A stretch of DNA of 64,000 bases from Pseudoclavibacter caeni (lineage in GTDB: Bacteria; Actinomycetota; Actinomycetes; Actinomycetales; Microbacteriaceae), in assembly GCF_008831125.1 (NCBI RefSeq), contig NZ_WBKA01000001.1:124001-188000 (forward strand). The letters run 5' to 3'. Shown here piece by piece: positions 37,964 to 46,605 of this stretch (position 1 is the first letter of the stretch; every line of letters begins with the position of its first letter). The translations under genes were made by a program, and so were the position numbers. Below the pieces are notes generated by a model. The model did no database searches, was not told the origin of the DNA, and worked only from the letters and a program-made list of their open reading frames with translations.

Positions 37964-39424
37964 TCACTCGGGGATCACCCACCAGAACGGGCGCGCCTTC
38001 ATCTTGTACATGAACGCGGTGTGCAGCAGACGCTTCAGCCAGTGCCCGGCGAGGCCGATCTCACCGCTGGTCTCCTTCAGATTCCGCCCGCTCGGGAACA
38101 CCTGCGTGTCGGGCACGATCGGCGACATGACCATCGACACCGCCTGACCGCTCTTGAAACCGGTTCCACCGGAGGCGATGCACGAGGCCGCCAGGTGCGC
38201 CATCGACGCCTCGTGAGTCGGGTGGTCGGCGCGCCCCTCGACCATATCGGCGATCGACAGGGCCACGGCCTTCGCCGTCGCACCCGAGGGCTGCCCGGTG
38301 CGGGGCGGGGCGGGGGCGATCGCGACCCCGCCCGGGGACTTCCGCGGCTTCGATATGGGGTGCGGCGGGGCGAACGCGATGCCCGCGGCGAACAGGTTGG
38401 GGTACGTCGGGTTCTGGTAGGTCTTCGGCCAGTCCTCGCCCCGCCATTCGTCATAGGACTTCCGGCCGTAGTTCGCGTCGACCTTCATGAACCCGCTGGG
38501 GGCGAAGACCCGGCCGGTGATGTCCTCACCCGCGCGGTCGACCGCGTCGATGCGAGCGCCCTTGAACGGGGGCAGCAGCATCGCGAAGTCATAGTGCTGC
38601 TCCTTGACCCCCTCGCTGTCGACCTGCTCGTAGCGGATGGTGTCCTCGGTGATCTCGGTCGCCCCGGCGGCCATGATCGGCACGATGTCGCGCTCGCGCA
38701 GCAGCGACTCGGTGAGCACCTCGCCGCGCATCCGGTAGCCGTTGCGCTCGATGGTCAGCCCGCCGACGCCGAAGTCGCCGAGCTCGTGCTCATTGGTGAA
38801 GAAGTACACCGTGGCGTTGTCGCGCACGCCGGCACGGCGCAGCTCGTGGTCGACATTGAGCACGTACTCGAACGCCGCCCCCTCGCAGGTGCAGGTGCCG
38901 TTGCCCATGCCGATGACCAGGTCGAGGTGCTCGCCGCCGCGCAGCCGTTCGATGGCCTGACGCAGCTGACGCTCGGCGTCCACCGCGTGGTCGGCGGTGC
39001 ACACCGAGGCGGTGTGCCCGCCGTTCGGCCCGAGGCCCGGTGTCGCCTCGAAGTCGAGCCGGGGACCGGTGGCGTCGATCAGCCAGTCGTACCGCAGCCG
39101 CTCGGTGTGGCCTTTGTCGGCGCCGGCGGTGTAGGTGATGTCCACCGCCGGACGTGCGTCCTGCTCATCGCCCTCCGGGTGCAGCCTGGTGGCGAGCGCC
39201 TGGCGGAAGTCGATGTGCTTGCGCCGGTAGATCGGCTCAAGCGGGAAGATCACCTGGCTCTTGGTCATCCGGCCGACCCCGACCCAGATGTTCGAGGGGA
39301 TCCAGTTCCAGTTGCTGTTCGGGCTGACGACCACCACCTCATGCCGGTTCTTCAGTCTGCGCTTCAGGAACAGTGCCGCCGTATGACCGGCGACCCCCGC
39401 TCCGAGCACCACGATGCGCGCCAT
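37964..39424 (-). CDS. Sulfide:quinone oxidoreductase-like FAD protein
   Basis: A 486-residue FAD-dependent oxidoreductase. The N-terminal Rossmann motif is RIVVLGAGVAGHTAALFL, and the second domain includes LVIGMGNGTCTCEGAAFEYV, with paired cysteines. NPTYPNLFAAGIAFAPP is the C-terminal FAD-contact region, and the C-terminal MYKMKARPFW fits membrane association. SQRs oxidise sulfide to polysulfide or persulfide and reduce quinone, here menaquinone. Close relatives include type II NADH dehydrogenases, so the substrate is inferred. Support comes from the CstR-type operator in its promoter. Start ATG 39424; the preceding GTG is unlikely. Confidence 0.78.
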   Translation of the reverse strand: MARIVVLGAGVAGHTAALFLKRRLKNRHEVVVVSPNSNWNWIPSNIWVGVGRMTKSQVIFPLEPIYRRKHIDFRQALATRLHPEGDEQDARPAVDITYTAGADKGHTERLRYDWLIDATGPRLDFEATPGLGPNGGHTASVCTADHAVDAERQLRQAIERLRGGEHLDLVIGMGNGTCTCEGAAFEYVLNVDHELRRAGVRDNATVYFFTNEHELGDFGVGGLTIERNGYRMRGEVLTESLLRERDIVPIMAAGATEITEDTIRYEQVDSEGVKEQHYDFAMLLPPFKGARIDAVDRAGEDITGRVFAPSGFMKVDANYGRKSYDEWRGEDWPKTYQNPTYPNLFAAGIAFAPPHPISKPRKSPGGVAIAPAPPRTGQPSGATAKAVALSIADMVEGRADHPTHEASMAHLAASCIASGGTGFKSGQAVSMVMSPIVPDTQVFPSGRNLKETSGEIGLAGHWLKRLLHTAFMYKMKARPFWWVIPE

Positions 39425-39502
39425 CACGTTCTCCCATCTGTGCGTGCGAGCTGTGCGGACGACCGGCCTCGCGGACGCGTGATCCCGCCGTCTCCGCTCA
39501 CT

Positions 39503-39518
39503 ATACCCCCAGAGGTAT
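39503..39518. promoter_or_regulatory. CstR/CsoR-type operator in the SQR-like gene promoter
   Basis: ATACCCCCAGAGGTAT is an inverted repeat (ATACC...GGTAT, six bases between). On the minus strand it overlaps a TATAGT -10 candidate (39505-39500), 76 nt before the SQR-like start codon. It shares the TATACCCCC core with the site at the trxA promoter (50742-50759). CsoR/CstR repressors bind such A/T-flanked G-C tracts. Confidence 0.65.
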
Positions 39519-39747
39519 CAATTCATCGGACGTCAGATGTATTCGCCAGCAAAACGGCGGCCCGATCACCCACCGCTCCGCCCGCGTCACGCCGCACGGC
39601 GCGGCGGATCACGAGAAGCCGCCGCGGCGCTCGTAGAATCTGCCCTGCCCGCCCGGACGCGCAGCCGCCCGCACGTCGCGCCCCCCTCTCTCCACACTTG
39701 GAACCAAGGAGCCTGATCTGTCCCCCACCTCCCCCACTCCGTCCCCC

Positions 39748-41316
39748 GTGCCCGACCCGCACAGCCCGGCACTCACCTTTCGCCAGGTCGCCCGAGTCCT
39801 CGTCGGCCTGCTCCTGGCGACGTTCACCGCGATGCTCAGCACCACGATCGTCGCCAATGCGCTGCCGGAGATCATCAGCGACCTGCACGGCACGCAGTCG
39901 CAGTACTCGTGGGTGATCACCACCGCGCTGCTCGCCAACGCCGCGTCCACCCCGCTGTGGGGCAAACTCGCCGATCTGTTCAACAAGAAGCTGCTCGTGC
40001 AGATCGCGATCACCATCTTCACCGTCGCGTCGGTCACCGCCGGCTTCGCCACCTCCACCGGCTGGCTGATCGCCTCCCGCGCCCTGCAGGGCATCGGCAT
40101 GGGCGGGCTCATGTCGCTGTCGATGGCCGTGATCGCCACGATCACCCCGCCCAGCGAGCGCGGGCGATACTCCGGCCTCGTGGGCGCGGTCATCGCGGTC
40201 GCGCAGAGCTCCGGGCCGATCGTCGGCGGCCTCATCGTCGACAGCCCGCTCGGCTGGCGCTGGACGTTCTTCGTGTGCGTGCCCCTCGCGGTCATCTCAC
40301 TCGTCATGCTGCAGCTGACCCTGCACGTGCCGACGATCCGTCGCGACGAGGTGCATGTCGACTGGCTCGGCGCCACACTGCTGACCGGTGGGGTGAGCAC
40401 GCTGCTGATCTGGGTCTCCCTCGCCGGCCCGAACGGCGACTTCGCCTGGGGCTCCCCGACATCGGTGCTGCTGGCCGCGGGCGGGACGGTGCTGCTCGCG
40501 CTGACGCTGCTGGTCGAGCGGCATGTGCCGGAGCCGATTCTCCCGCTGCGCATTCTGCGCCGCCGCACCGTCGCGATGGCCGTCCTCGCCTCGATTCCGG
40601 TGGGGGTGGCCATGTTCGGCACCTCGACGTACCTCGGCGAGTACTTCCAGGTGTCACTCGGCCAGACGCCCACCGCAGCCGGACTGCTGCAGTTGCCGAT
40701 GATCATCGCGATCATGATCGCCAGCACGGTCTCGGGCTCGGTCATCTCGCGCACGGGACGCTGGAAGCGCTGGCTCATCGCCGGGGCCCTGCTGCTCACC
40801 ACGGGCCTCGCCGCCCTCGCACTCACCACGCACGAGACCCCGCTCTGGGAGACGGGCGTGCGGATCGCGATCATGGGGCTCGGCTCGGGGATGCTCATGC
40901 AGAACCTCGTGCTCGTCGTGCAGAACCAGGTGAGCGTCCGGGACGTGGGTGCCGCCGGCAGCCTGGTCGCCTTCATCCGCACGTTCGCCGGGGCGAGCGG
41001 CGTGGCCGTTCTGGGCACCGTGCTCTCCGGGCGCGTCAGCGGGCTGGTGCGCGACGGGCTGGCCGCGACGGGCGCGCCGACCGGCGACGTCCCGAGCGGC
41101 ACCAGTCTCGACCTGGCCGGGCTGCCGGAGGGGGTGCGGACGCTGGTCATGGCCGCCTACGGTGACGCGACCGGGCGCATCTTCCTCATCGCCGCCGTCC
41201 TGTCGCTGGGCACAGTCGTCGCTGTCACGCTCCTCCCGAACCTCCCGCTGCGCACGACGCTCGATCTGCAGCCGACGGGCGGCGACGAGCCACCCTCACG
41301 GTCCGTGGAGCGATGA
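39748..41316 (+). CDS. MFS multidrug exporter, DHA2 (EmrB/QacA) family
   Basis: A 522-residue transporter with 14 predicted helices. Motif A is in PLWGKLADLFNKK, motif C in AVAQSSGPIVGGLIVD, and the N-terminal helix 1 motif in LDxTIV form is STTIVANALPEI. It likely exports drugs or other hydrophobic compounds by proton antiport. The start is unsettled: GTG 39748 has only C-rich sequence before it, while an AAGGAG site (39706-39711) sits 6 nt before an in-frame CTG at 39718, which would add ten Ser/Thr/Pro residues. Confidence 0.88.
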   Translation: MPDPHSPALTFRQVARVLVGLLLATFTAMLSTTIVANALPEIISDLHGTQSQYSWVITTALLANAASTPLWGKLADLFNKKLLVQIAITIFTVASVTAGFATSTGWLIASRALQGIGMGGLMSLSMAVIATITPPSERGRYSGLVGAVIAVAQSSGPIVGGLIVDSPLGWRWTFFVCVPLAVISLVMLQLTLHVPTIRRDEVHVDWLGATLLTGGVSTLLIWVSLAGPNGDFAWGSPTSVLLAAGGTVLLALTLLVERHVPEPILPLRILRRRTVAMAVLASIPVGVAMFGTSTYLGEYFQVSLGQTPTAAGLLQLPMIIAIMIASTVSGSVISRTGRWKRWLIAGALLLTTGLAALALTTHETPLWETGVRIAIMGLGSGMLMQNLVLVVQNQVSVRDVGAAGSLVAFIRTFAGASGVAVLGTVLSGRVSGLVRDGLAATGAPTGDVPSGTSLDLAGLPEGVRTLVMAAYGDATGRIFLIAAVLSLGTVVAVTLLPNLPLRTTLDLQPTGGDEPPSRSVER

Positions 41317-41317
41317 C

Positions 41318-41581
41318 TCACCGTCCGGCGACGCGGTCGATCGCCCGGCGCAACCGGTCGGCGTCGGCCCACCACTGACACACCGGGTCGCCCTCGACGG
41401 CGATCACCGGGACGAGCTCGCCGTAGCGGTCGCGCAGCGCGGCGTCTTGATCGATGTCGACCTCGCGAACGGTCACGGCGGTGCCAGCCGCGCGCGCCTC
41501 GGCGACCACCGCGGTCAGGACCCCTCGGGCGTCGTCGCACAGATGACAGCCGGGACGCTGGTACATCACCACGTCGATCAT
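41318..41581 (-). CDS. Glutaredoxin-like protein (DUF836 type)
   Basis: An 87-residue thioredoxin-fold protein with the N-terminal redox motif QRPGCHLCDDA and the cis-Pro in ELVPVIAV. Such proteins are small thiol-disulfide oxidoreductases of unknown partner. ATG 41581 is 6 nt after TAGAAT (41593-41588), so leaderless. It converges with the MFS gene with one base between the stops. Confidence 0.86.
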   Translation of the reverse strand: MIDVVMYQRPGCHLCDDARGVLTAVVAEARAAGTAVTVREVDIDQDAALRDRYGELVPVIAVEGDPVCQWWADADRLRRAIDRVAGR

Positions 41582-41691
41582 GAGCGCATTCTATGGCCGC
41601 GGCCCCGCGGAGGGGGCGCACCCGCCCGGCGACGCGCGCCGTCCGCCGCACACGAGGCACGCCGTCCGCACGCCCGGGTAGGATGAGGGCG

Positions 41692-42381
41692 ATGCCCGCC
41701 ACCCGCCCCTCCCGCGCGATCGCCGTGCTCGATCTCGACAACACGATCGTGCGCGGGTCCGCCGTGTTCCATTTCGGCCGCGGCGCGGTCAGCCGCGGAC
41801 TGATCGCGGCCCGCGACGTGTGGTCGTTCGCGTGGCAGCAGTTCCGCTTCGCCCATCACGGCGAGAACACCGGCAAACTGCGCGACATCCAGGATCGCGC
41901 GCTCGGCATCGCGGCCGGCCGCCGCCTCGACGAGATCACCGCGCTGATGCCCGACATCTACGACCGCTGGATCGCGCCATGCGTGTGGCCGCACATCCCC
42001 GACATCATCGCGATGCACCGGGAGGCCGGCCGCGAGGTGTGGATCGCGACCGCCTCGCCGCGCGTCATCGCCGCATACATCGCCGAGCGGCTGAGGTGCA
42101 CTGGAGCGATCGCCTCAGACCTCGAGCTGACCCCGGACGGCCGGCTGACCGGACGCTTCAGCGGCCCCGTGCGCCACGGACAGAGCAAGGCGGATGCGGT
42201 GGCCGCCCTGGCCCGGGAGCGCGACCTCGATCTGGCCGCCTCCTTCGCATACACCGACTCCATCAACGACGAGGCCCTGCTGCGGCTCGTCGGCAACCCC
42301 GTGGCGGTGAACCCGGACACCCGGCTGCGGCGGCTGGCCGGGCACGAGGGATGGCCCGTGCTGCGCTTGCGGCGGCGCTGA
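41692..42381 (+). CDS. HAD-superfamily IB hydrolase (SerB-like)
   Basis: A 229-residue HAD phosphatase: motif I VLDLDNTIVRGSA, motif II IATASPRVIA, motif III Lys in GQSKADAVAAL, and motif IV AYTDSINDEALL. The subclass IB cap resembles phosphoserine phosphatase and PlsC-associated phosphatases; substrate unknown. ATG 41692 is preferred to the ATG at 41683, because TAGGAT (41679-41684) ends 7 nt before it. Confidence 0.87.
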   Translation: MPATRPSRAIAVLDLDNTIVRGSAVFHFGRGAVSRGLIAARDVWSFAWQQFRFAHHGENTGKLRDIQDRALGIAAGRRLDEITALMPDIYDRWIAPCVWPHIPDIIAMHREAGREVWIATASPRVIAAYIAERLRCTGAIASDLELTPDGRLTGRFSGPVRHGQSKADAVAALARERDLDLAASFAYTDSINDEALLRLVGNPVAVNPDTRLRRLAGHEGWPVLRLRRR

Positions 42382-42392
42382 CAACGCGAACG

Positions 42393-42421
42393 GGGCGCCG
42401 ACCTGCAGGCCGACGCCCCGT
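42393..42421. terminator. Bidirectional terminator between HAD and bS22-like genes
   Basis: GGGGCGCCG and CCGACGCCCC pair imperfectly around ACCTGCAGG in the 57-bp gap between two convergent genes. Confidence 0.5.
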
Positions 42422-42438
42422 CGCTCAGGCGAGAACGC

Positions 42439-42537
42439 TCACTTCTTGTTGCGGCGCTGATGCCGCGTCTTGCGAAGCAGCTTGCGATGCTTCTTCTTCG
42501 CCATGCGCTTGCGGCGCTTCTTGATCACTGAACCCAT
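42439..42537 (-). CDS. AURKAIP1/COX24-type ribosomal protein (bS22-like, 32 aa)
   Basis: A 32-residue, extremely basic peptide: MGSVIKKRRKRMAKKKHRK, then LLRKTRHQRRNKK. This is the AURKAIP1/COX24 domain, known from mycobacterial ribosome structures as bS22, bound to the small subunit near the decoding region. A GAGG site is upstream of ATG 42537. Such genes are often missed because of their size. It lies between the HAD hydrolase and the ArsR regulator. Confidence 0.92.
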   Translation of the reverse strand: MGSVIKKRRKRMAKKKHRKLLRKTRHQRRNKK

Positions 42538-42730
42538 AGGGAAACCTCACAGATCTGCGGCCGGCAGCCGACCTTTTCGTCAACCCCGTCATCTTACCAG
42601 CCGCATGGTGGGGACACCACTCGGCCGCGGCCCGGACACCGCACGGCACCGTCACATCCCTCGACGGCCCGCCCGGCGCAGACCATGCGCGCCGCAGGAC
42701 GCCTCGCGCCCGCCATCCACCACGCCGCCA

Positions 42731-43222
42731 TCACCCGCGATGCCGGCGCGCCCGGAGCCACCGTGTCGCACGCCGGAACGGCAGCGCGACGACGGCGGCC
42801 GCGCGACCCACGACACGGGCCACCTCGCCGCTGATGTGAGGCTCGGTGGTGCCGAGGCGCCCCCAGACGTGATCAGAGGGCGTGCGCTCGGCGGGGCGGA
42901 CGCTCTCGGCCTGCTCGGCGAGCGCCTCCTGCGCCAGCACCACCGGGGAGGTCGGCGTGAGCTCCGGCAGGAACGACGCCGCCCAGTCCCGGACCGGCCG
43001 CAGCCGCTCCGCGCTGACGCGGTACAGCCTCCGCTGCCCCTCCTCGCGCACCTCGACGAGGCCGTGCTCGCGCAGCACGCGCAGGTGCTTCGACACCGTC
43101 GGCTGGCTCACGCCGAGCGCGTCGACCAGCGCGGAGACGCTCACCTCGCCGTGCGCGTCACGCAGCGCCTCTAGGATCCTCCGCCGGGTGCGATCGCTCA
43201 GCGCCTCGAAAACAGAGCTCAT
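42731..43222 (-). CDS. ArsR-family winged-helix regulator
   Basis: A 163-residue protein. Residues 1-80 are an ArsR-type winged helix (FEALSDRTRRRILEAL; recognition helix VSQPTVSKHLRVLREHGLV; wing VREEGQRRLYRV). There is no metal-binding Cys pair in the recognition helix (the ELCVCDL motif is absent), so it is not a classical metal sensor. The C-terminal ~80 residues are unassigned and end in a basic segment. ATG 43222 is 7 nt after TAGCCT (43235-43230). Confidence 0.85.
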   Translation of the reverse strand: MSSVFEALSDRTRRRILEALRDAHGEVSVSALVDALGVSQPTVSKHLRVLREHGLVEVREEGQRRLYRVSAERLRPVRDWAASFLPELTPTSPVVLAQEALAEQAESVRPAERTPSDHVWGRLGTTEPHISGEVARVVGRAAAVVALPFRRATRWLRARRHRG

Positions 43223-43424
43223 GCGGTCTAGGCTACCAATCCGGACGACCGACGCCGCATGCGGATGCGATCGACCGGCACGGACCCGACCGGGTCACCG
43301 GGGCCGCCGCCGTCCCGTGGCGCGAGACCTCCCCGCGCGCCCGCACGCCCCTCGCGGGCGCGATACGCTGGGGAGACGCCCGGCTGAGGCGGCCGGCGGT
43401 GGAGACTCGGGAGCGGGAGCACGC

Positions 43425-44876
43425 ATGGCCGCAGATGCCGATTCGGGCGTGGCACGCACCGCGCTCCGCGTGCTCAAGGAGCATGCGGAGACGTTCGCCG
43501 GCCACTCGCCCTCGCGGTTCGCGATCCTCGCATTCACCACGATCATCGCGCTGACCACGCTCGTGCTCGCGACACCCTGGGCGAGCGCGACCGGACGCTG
43601 GACCGACCTGCCATCCGCGCTGTTCACCGCCACGAGCACCGTGTGCGTGACCGGCCTGACGGTCGTGGACATGTCGACGCACTGGTCGCCGTTCGGCAAC
43701 GCCGTCATCCTGATCGGCGCGCAGATCGGCGGCATCGGCGTGCTCACCATGGCCTCGATGATGGGCATGGTCGTCACCCGTCGGCTCAGCCTGCGCCAGC
43801 GGCTCATCGCCGCGAGCGACACGAACCCGCTGCGCACCCACGCCGGGCCGGTCAGCGAGGGGCAGGCGATCCGCCTCGGTGAGGTCGGCGGCCTGCTGGC
43901 CACGGTGCTGTACAGCTCGCTGACCGTGGAGGCACTGCTGTTCGTCAGCATCCTGCCCCACCTGCTCTGGCGCGGCACCGACCTTCCGGTGGCGCTCTAC
44001 GACGCCCTGTACCTCTCCGTGAGCGCGTTCAACAACGTCGGCTACACCCCCTTCGACGACGGGCTGGCCTCGTACGCGGGCGACGGGTACCTGATGGCCG
44101 TGCTCGTGATCGGGGTGTTCGCCGGTTCGCTCGGCTACCCGGTCGTGTACGCGGCGATCGGCAATCTGCGCGCCGTCATCACGGGAGCGACTCGGCATCC
44201 GCACTGGAGCCTGCACGTGCGACTGACGGTGGTGACCACGCTCGTGCTCGCGGCGTTCGGCACACTCATGTTCACGCTGACCGAGTGGTCGAACCCGGGC
44301 ACGATCGGCATGGGCGCGGAGTGGACGCGCCCCTGGCAGGCGCTGTTCTATGCGACGATGACCCGCTCCGGGGGATTCTCGCTGTTCGACCCGAGCCAGC
44401 TGAGCGACTCGGGGCTGCTGGTCAGCCAGCTGATGATGTTCATCGGCGGCGGGTCGGCGTCCACCGCCGGTGGCATCAAGGTGACCACGATCGCCGTGCT
44501 GTTCCTGGCCGCGCTCGCCGAGGCCCGCGGCCAGACCGAGATCCAGGCGTTTGACCGGCGCATCCCGCACGACGTGCTGCGCGTCGCGGTGAGCATCGTG
44601 CTGTGGGGCGTGTCGATCGTGCTGACCGCCACGCTCGTCATCCTGCCGTTCACCGATCAGCCCGTCGACGACGTGCTGTTCGACGTGATCAGCGCGTTCG
44701 CCACCTGCGGCCTGTCCACCGGGGTGACCGCCGAGCTGCCCACCGTCGGGATGCTCGTGCTCTCGGCGACGATGTGGGCCGGACGCGTTGGTACAGTGAC
44801 GTTGGCGGCCGCGATCGCGTCATCGCCGAACCGCCAGCTGTTCAAGCATCCGGAAGAGAGGCCGATCGTTGGTTGA
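43425..44876 (+). CDS. Potassium uptake channel subunit TrkH/KtrB
   Basis: A 483-residue membrane protein of the SKT family. Four P-loop filters are visible: STVCVTGLTVVD, SAFNNVGYTPF, MTRSGGFSLFD and SAFATCGLSTGV. The second and fourth keep the central Gly; the P-loop Gly stands in each. The gating-loop region GGGSASTAGGIKVTT is typical. It imports K+ with the NAD/ATP-binding partner encoded next. ATG 43425 has a GGGAGC site. Confidence 0.92.
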   Translation: MAADADSGVARTALRVLKEHAETFAGHSPSRFAILAFTTIIALTTLVLATPWASATGRWTDLPSALFTATSTVCVTGLTVVDMSTHWSPFGNAVILIGAQIGGIGVLTMASMMGMVVTRRLSLRQRLIAASDTNPLRTHAGPVSEGQAIRLGEVGGLLATVLYSSLTVEALLFVSILPHLLWRGTDLPVALYDALYLSVSAFNNVGYTPFDDGLASYAGDGYLMAVLVIGVFAGSLGYPVVYAAIGNLRAVITGATRHPHWSLHVRLTVVTTLVLAAFGTLMFTLTEWSNPGTIGMGAEWTRPWQALFYATMTRSGGFSLFDPSQLSDSGLLVSQLMMFIGGGSASTAGGIKVTTIAVLFLAALAEARGQTEIQAFDRRIPHDVLRVAVSIVLWGVSIVLTATLVILPFTDQPVDDVLFDVISAFATCGLSTGVTAELPTVGMLVLSATMWAGRVGTVTLAAAIASSPNRQLFKHPEERPIVG

Positions 44877-45537
44877 GAGGATCCCCGTCGACGCCCCGGT
44901 GGCGGTCATCGGGCTCGGGCGCTTCGGCGCCGCCACCGCCGGGCAGCTGAACCGGCTGGACCGCGAGGTGCTCGCCGTCGACACGAACCCGGCGCTCGTG
45001 CAGAAGTGGGCTGACCGGGTCACCCACACGATCGAGGCTGACGCCCGCAACCCCGAGGCGCTGCGCCAGATCGGCATCGGCGAGTTCCAGATCGTCGTTG
45101 TCGCGGTGGGCAACCTCGAGGCGAGCGTGCTCATCACCGCGAACCTCGTCGATCTCAAGGTGCCGCAGATCTGGGCGAAGGCGTCGACGCAATCACACGG
45201 CAAGATCCTCGCCCGCATCGGCGCCAACCACGTCGTCTACCCGGAGGCGCAGGCGGGCACCCGCGTGGCGCACCTGGTCAGCGGGCGGCTGCTCGACTTC
45301 ATCCAGTTCGACGACGACTACGCGATCGCGAAGCTCTACCCGCCGAAGGTGATCCGCGACAAGCCGCTGGGGCGCTCGGTCGTGCGCACCAAGTACCGGG
45401 TGACCGTGGTCGGTGTGAAGTCGCCGGGCAAGGAGTTCACCTACGCCACCGAGGAGACCGTGATCACGAACCACGACCTGGTCATCGTCTCCGGCCACGT
45501 CGGCGACATCGAGCGGTTCGCGAGCCTCGACCGGTAG
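44869..45537 (+). CDS. Potassium uptake regulatory subunit TrkA/KtrA
   Basis: A 222-residue RCK protein. The N-terminal Rossmann site is AVIGLGRFGAATAGQLN with the acidic residue in VLAVDTNP, and the TrkA-C domain covers residues ~140-220. It forms the cytosolic gating ring that binds nucleotide and opens TrkH. The start is TTG 44869 behind AGAGAGG, overlapping the trkH stop by 8 nt, so a non-standard but well-supported start. Confidence 0.92.
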   Translation: MVERIPVDAPVAVIGLGRFGAATAGQLNRLDREVLAVDTNPALVQKWADRVTHTIEADARNPEALRQIGIGEFQIVVVAVGNLEASVLITANLVDLKVPQIWAKASTQSHGKILARIGANHVVYPEAQAGTRVAHLVSGRLLDFIQFDDDYAIAKLYPPKVIRDKPLGRSVVRTKYRVTVVGVKSPGKEFTYATEETVITNHDLVIVSGHVGDIERFASLDR

Positions 45538-45645
45538 CGGGCCCCTCCGCGTCGGCCTGCCCGCGGGGCGCGGACCCGCCAGCAGACGGCAGACCCGTGT
45601 CAGACGGCCCGGTTCCGGCAGACCCGTGCCAGGCCCCGCGCCGGC

Positions 45646-46539
45646 TCAGGCGTTCTCGCGCGCCATCTCGTGGGCGCGGTCGACGGCCGCCTGCAGCGCC
45701 TCGGTCATGTTCTCGACGCGTCCACCGCGGGCGAGCACGGCGAGCGCCTCCTGCGTGGTGCCGCCGGGGCTCGTCACCGCGGTGCGCAGTTCCTCGGCCG
45801 TCCGCCCGCTCTCGGCGAGCAGCCGCGCCGCACCGATGACCGTCTGGTCGGCGAGCACCCGCGCGTCCTCGGCGCTGAACCCGATGCGCTGTGCGGCCTG
45901 CTCGAGCTCCTCGACGAACGCGAACAGATACGCCGGCCCCGATCCCGACACCGCCGAGAGCTCGTCGATGCGCGCCTCGTCGAGTTCGACGACGACCCCC
46001 ACCGTGTCGAACAGCGCGTGCACGAGCGCCCGCTGCGCGCCGGTGACGCCCGGACCTGCGGCGAGCCCGGTGACCCCGGCGCCGACGCTGGCGGGTGTGT
46101 TCGGCATCACGCGCAGCACGGCCGTCCCCTCCGGCAGCGCGGCGGCGATGGACGCGATGGTCACGCCCGACGCGATACTCACCACGATCGTCCCCGGGGC
46201 GAGCACGTCACGGACCTGTGCGAGCACGTCCGCCACCTGGTACGGCTTGACGCCGAGCAGGACGATCCCGGCACCCGCCACCGCGTGCCGGTTCGCCTCG
46301 GGGTCGCGCTCGCCCGCCAGCGCCCGCACGCCGGGATGCCGGGCCGCGATCGCGTCGGCCCGCGCCGCAGAGCGGTTCGTCGTGCGGATGCCACCCTCGG
46401 CCCCGTCCGCGACCGGCAGCCCGGAGGCGATGACCCCGTCGAGGATCGCGCCGTTCATCGACCCGACGCCGAGGAAGGCGAGGGCGGGCAGGCCGGTGAT
46501 CGGGGTGGTGGATGCGGATGCGGTGGTGGCGTCGGTCAT
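45646..46539 (-). CDS. proC: Pyrroline-5-carboxylate reductase
   Basis: A 297-residue NAD(P)H enzyme for the last step of proline synthesis. Motifs: ALAFLGVGSMNGAIL (dinucleotide site; the usual second Gly-x-x-G form is GVGSMN), VLLGVKPYQVADVL, VLRVMPNTPASVGAG, SAVSGSGPAYLFAFVE and TSPGGTTQEAL. ATG 46539 is 7 nt after TAGACT (46552-46547). Divergent from the CDF gene. Confidence 0.95.
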   Translation of the reverse strand: MTDATTASASTTPITGLPALAFLGVGSMNGAILDGVIASGLPVADGAEGGIRTTNRSAARADAIAARHPGVRALAGERDPEANRHAVAGAGIVLLGVKPYQVADVLAQVRDVLAPGTIVVSIASGVTIASIAAALPEGTAVLRVMPNTPASVGAGVTGLAAGPGVTGAQRALVHALFDTVGVVVELDEARIDELSAVSGSGPAYLFAFVEELEQAAQRIGFSAEDARVLADQTVIGAARLLAESGRTAEELRTAVTSPGGTTQEALAVLARGGRVENMTEALQAAVDRAHEMARENA

Positions 46540-46605
46540 GACCAGCAGTCTACAATCGGGGCGCCGCCGGGCGGGGCGGCCCGCGGTGGGCCATAGGATG
46601 AGCTG

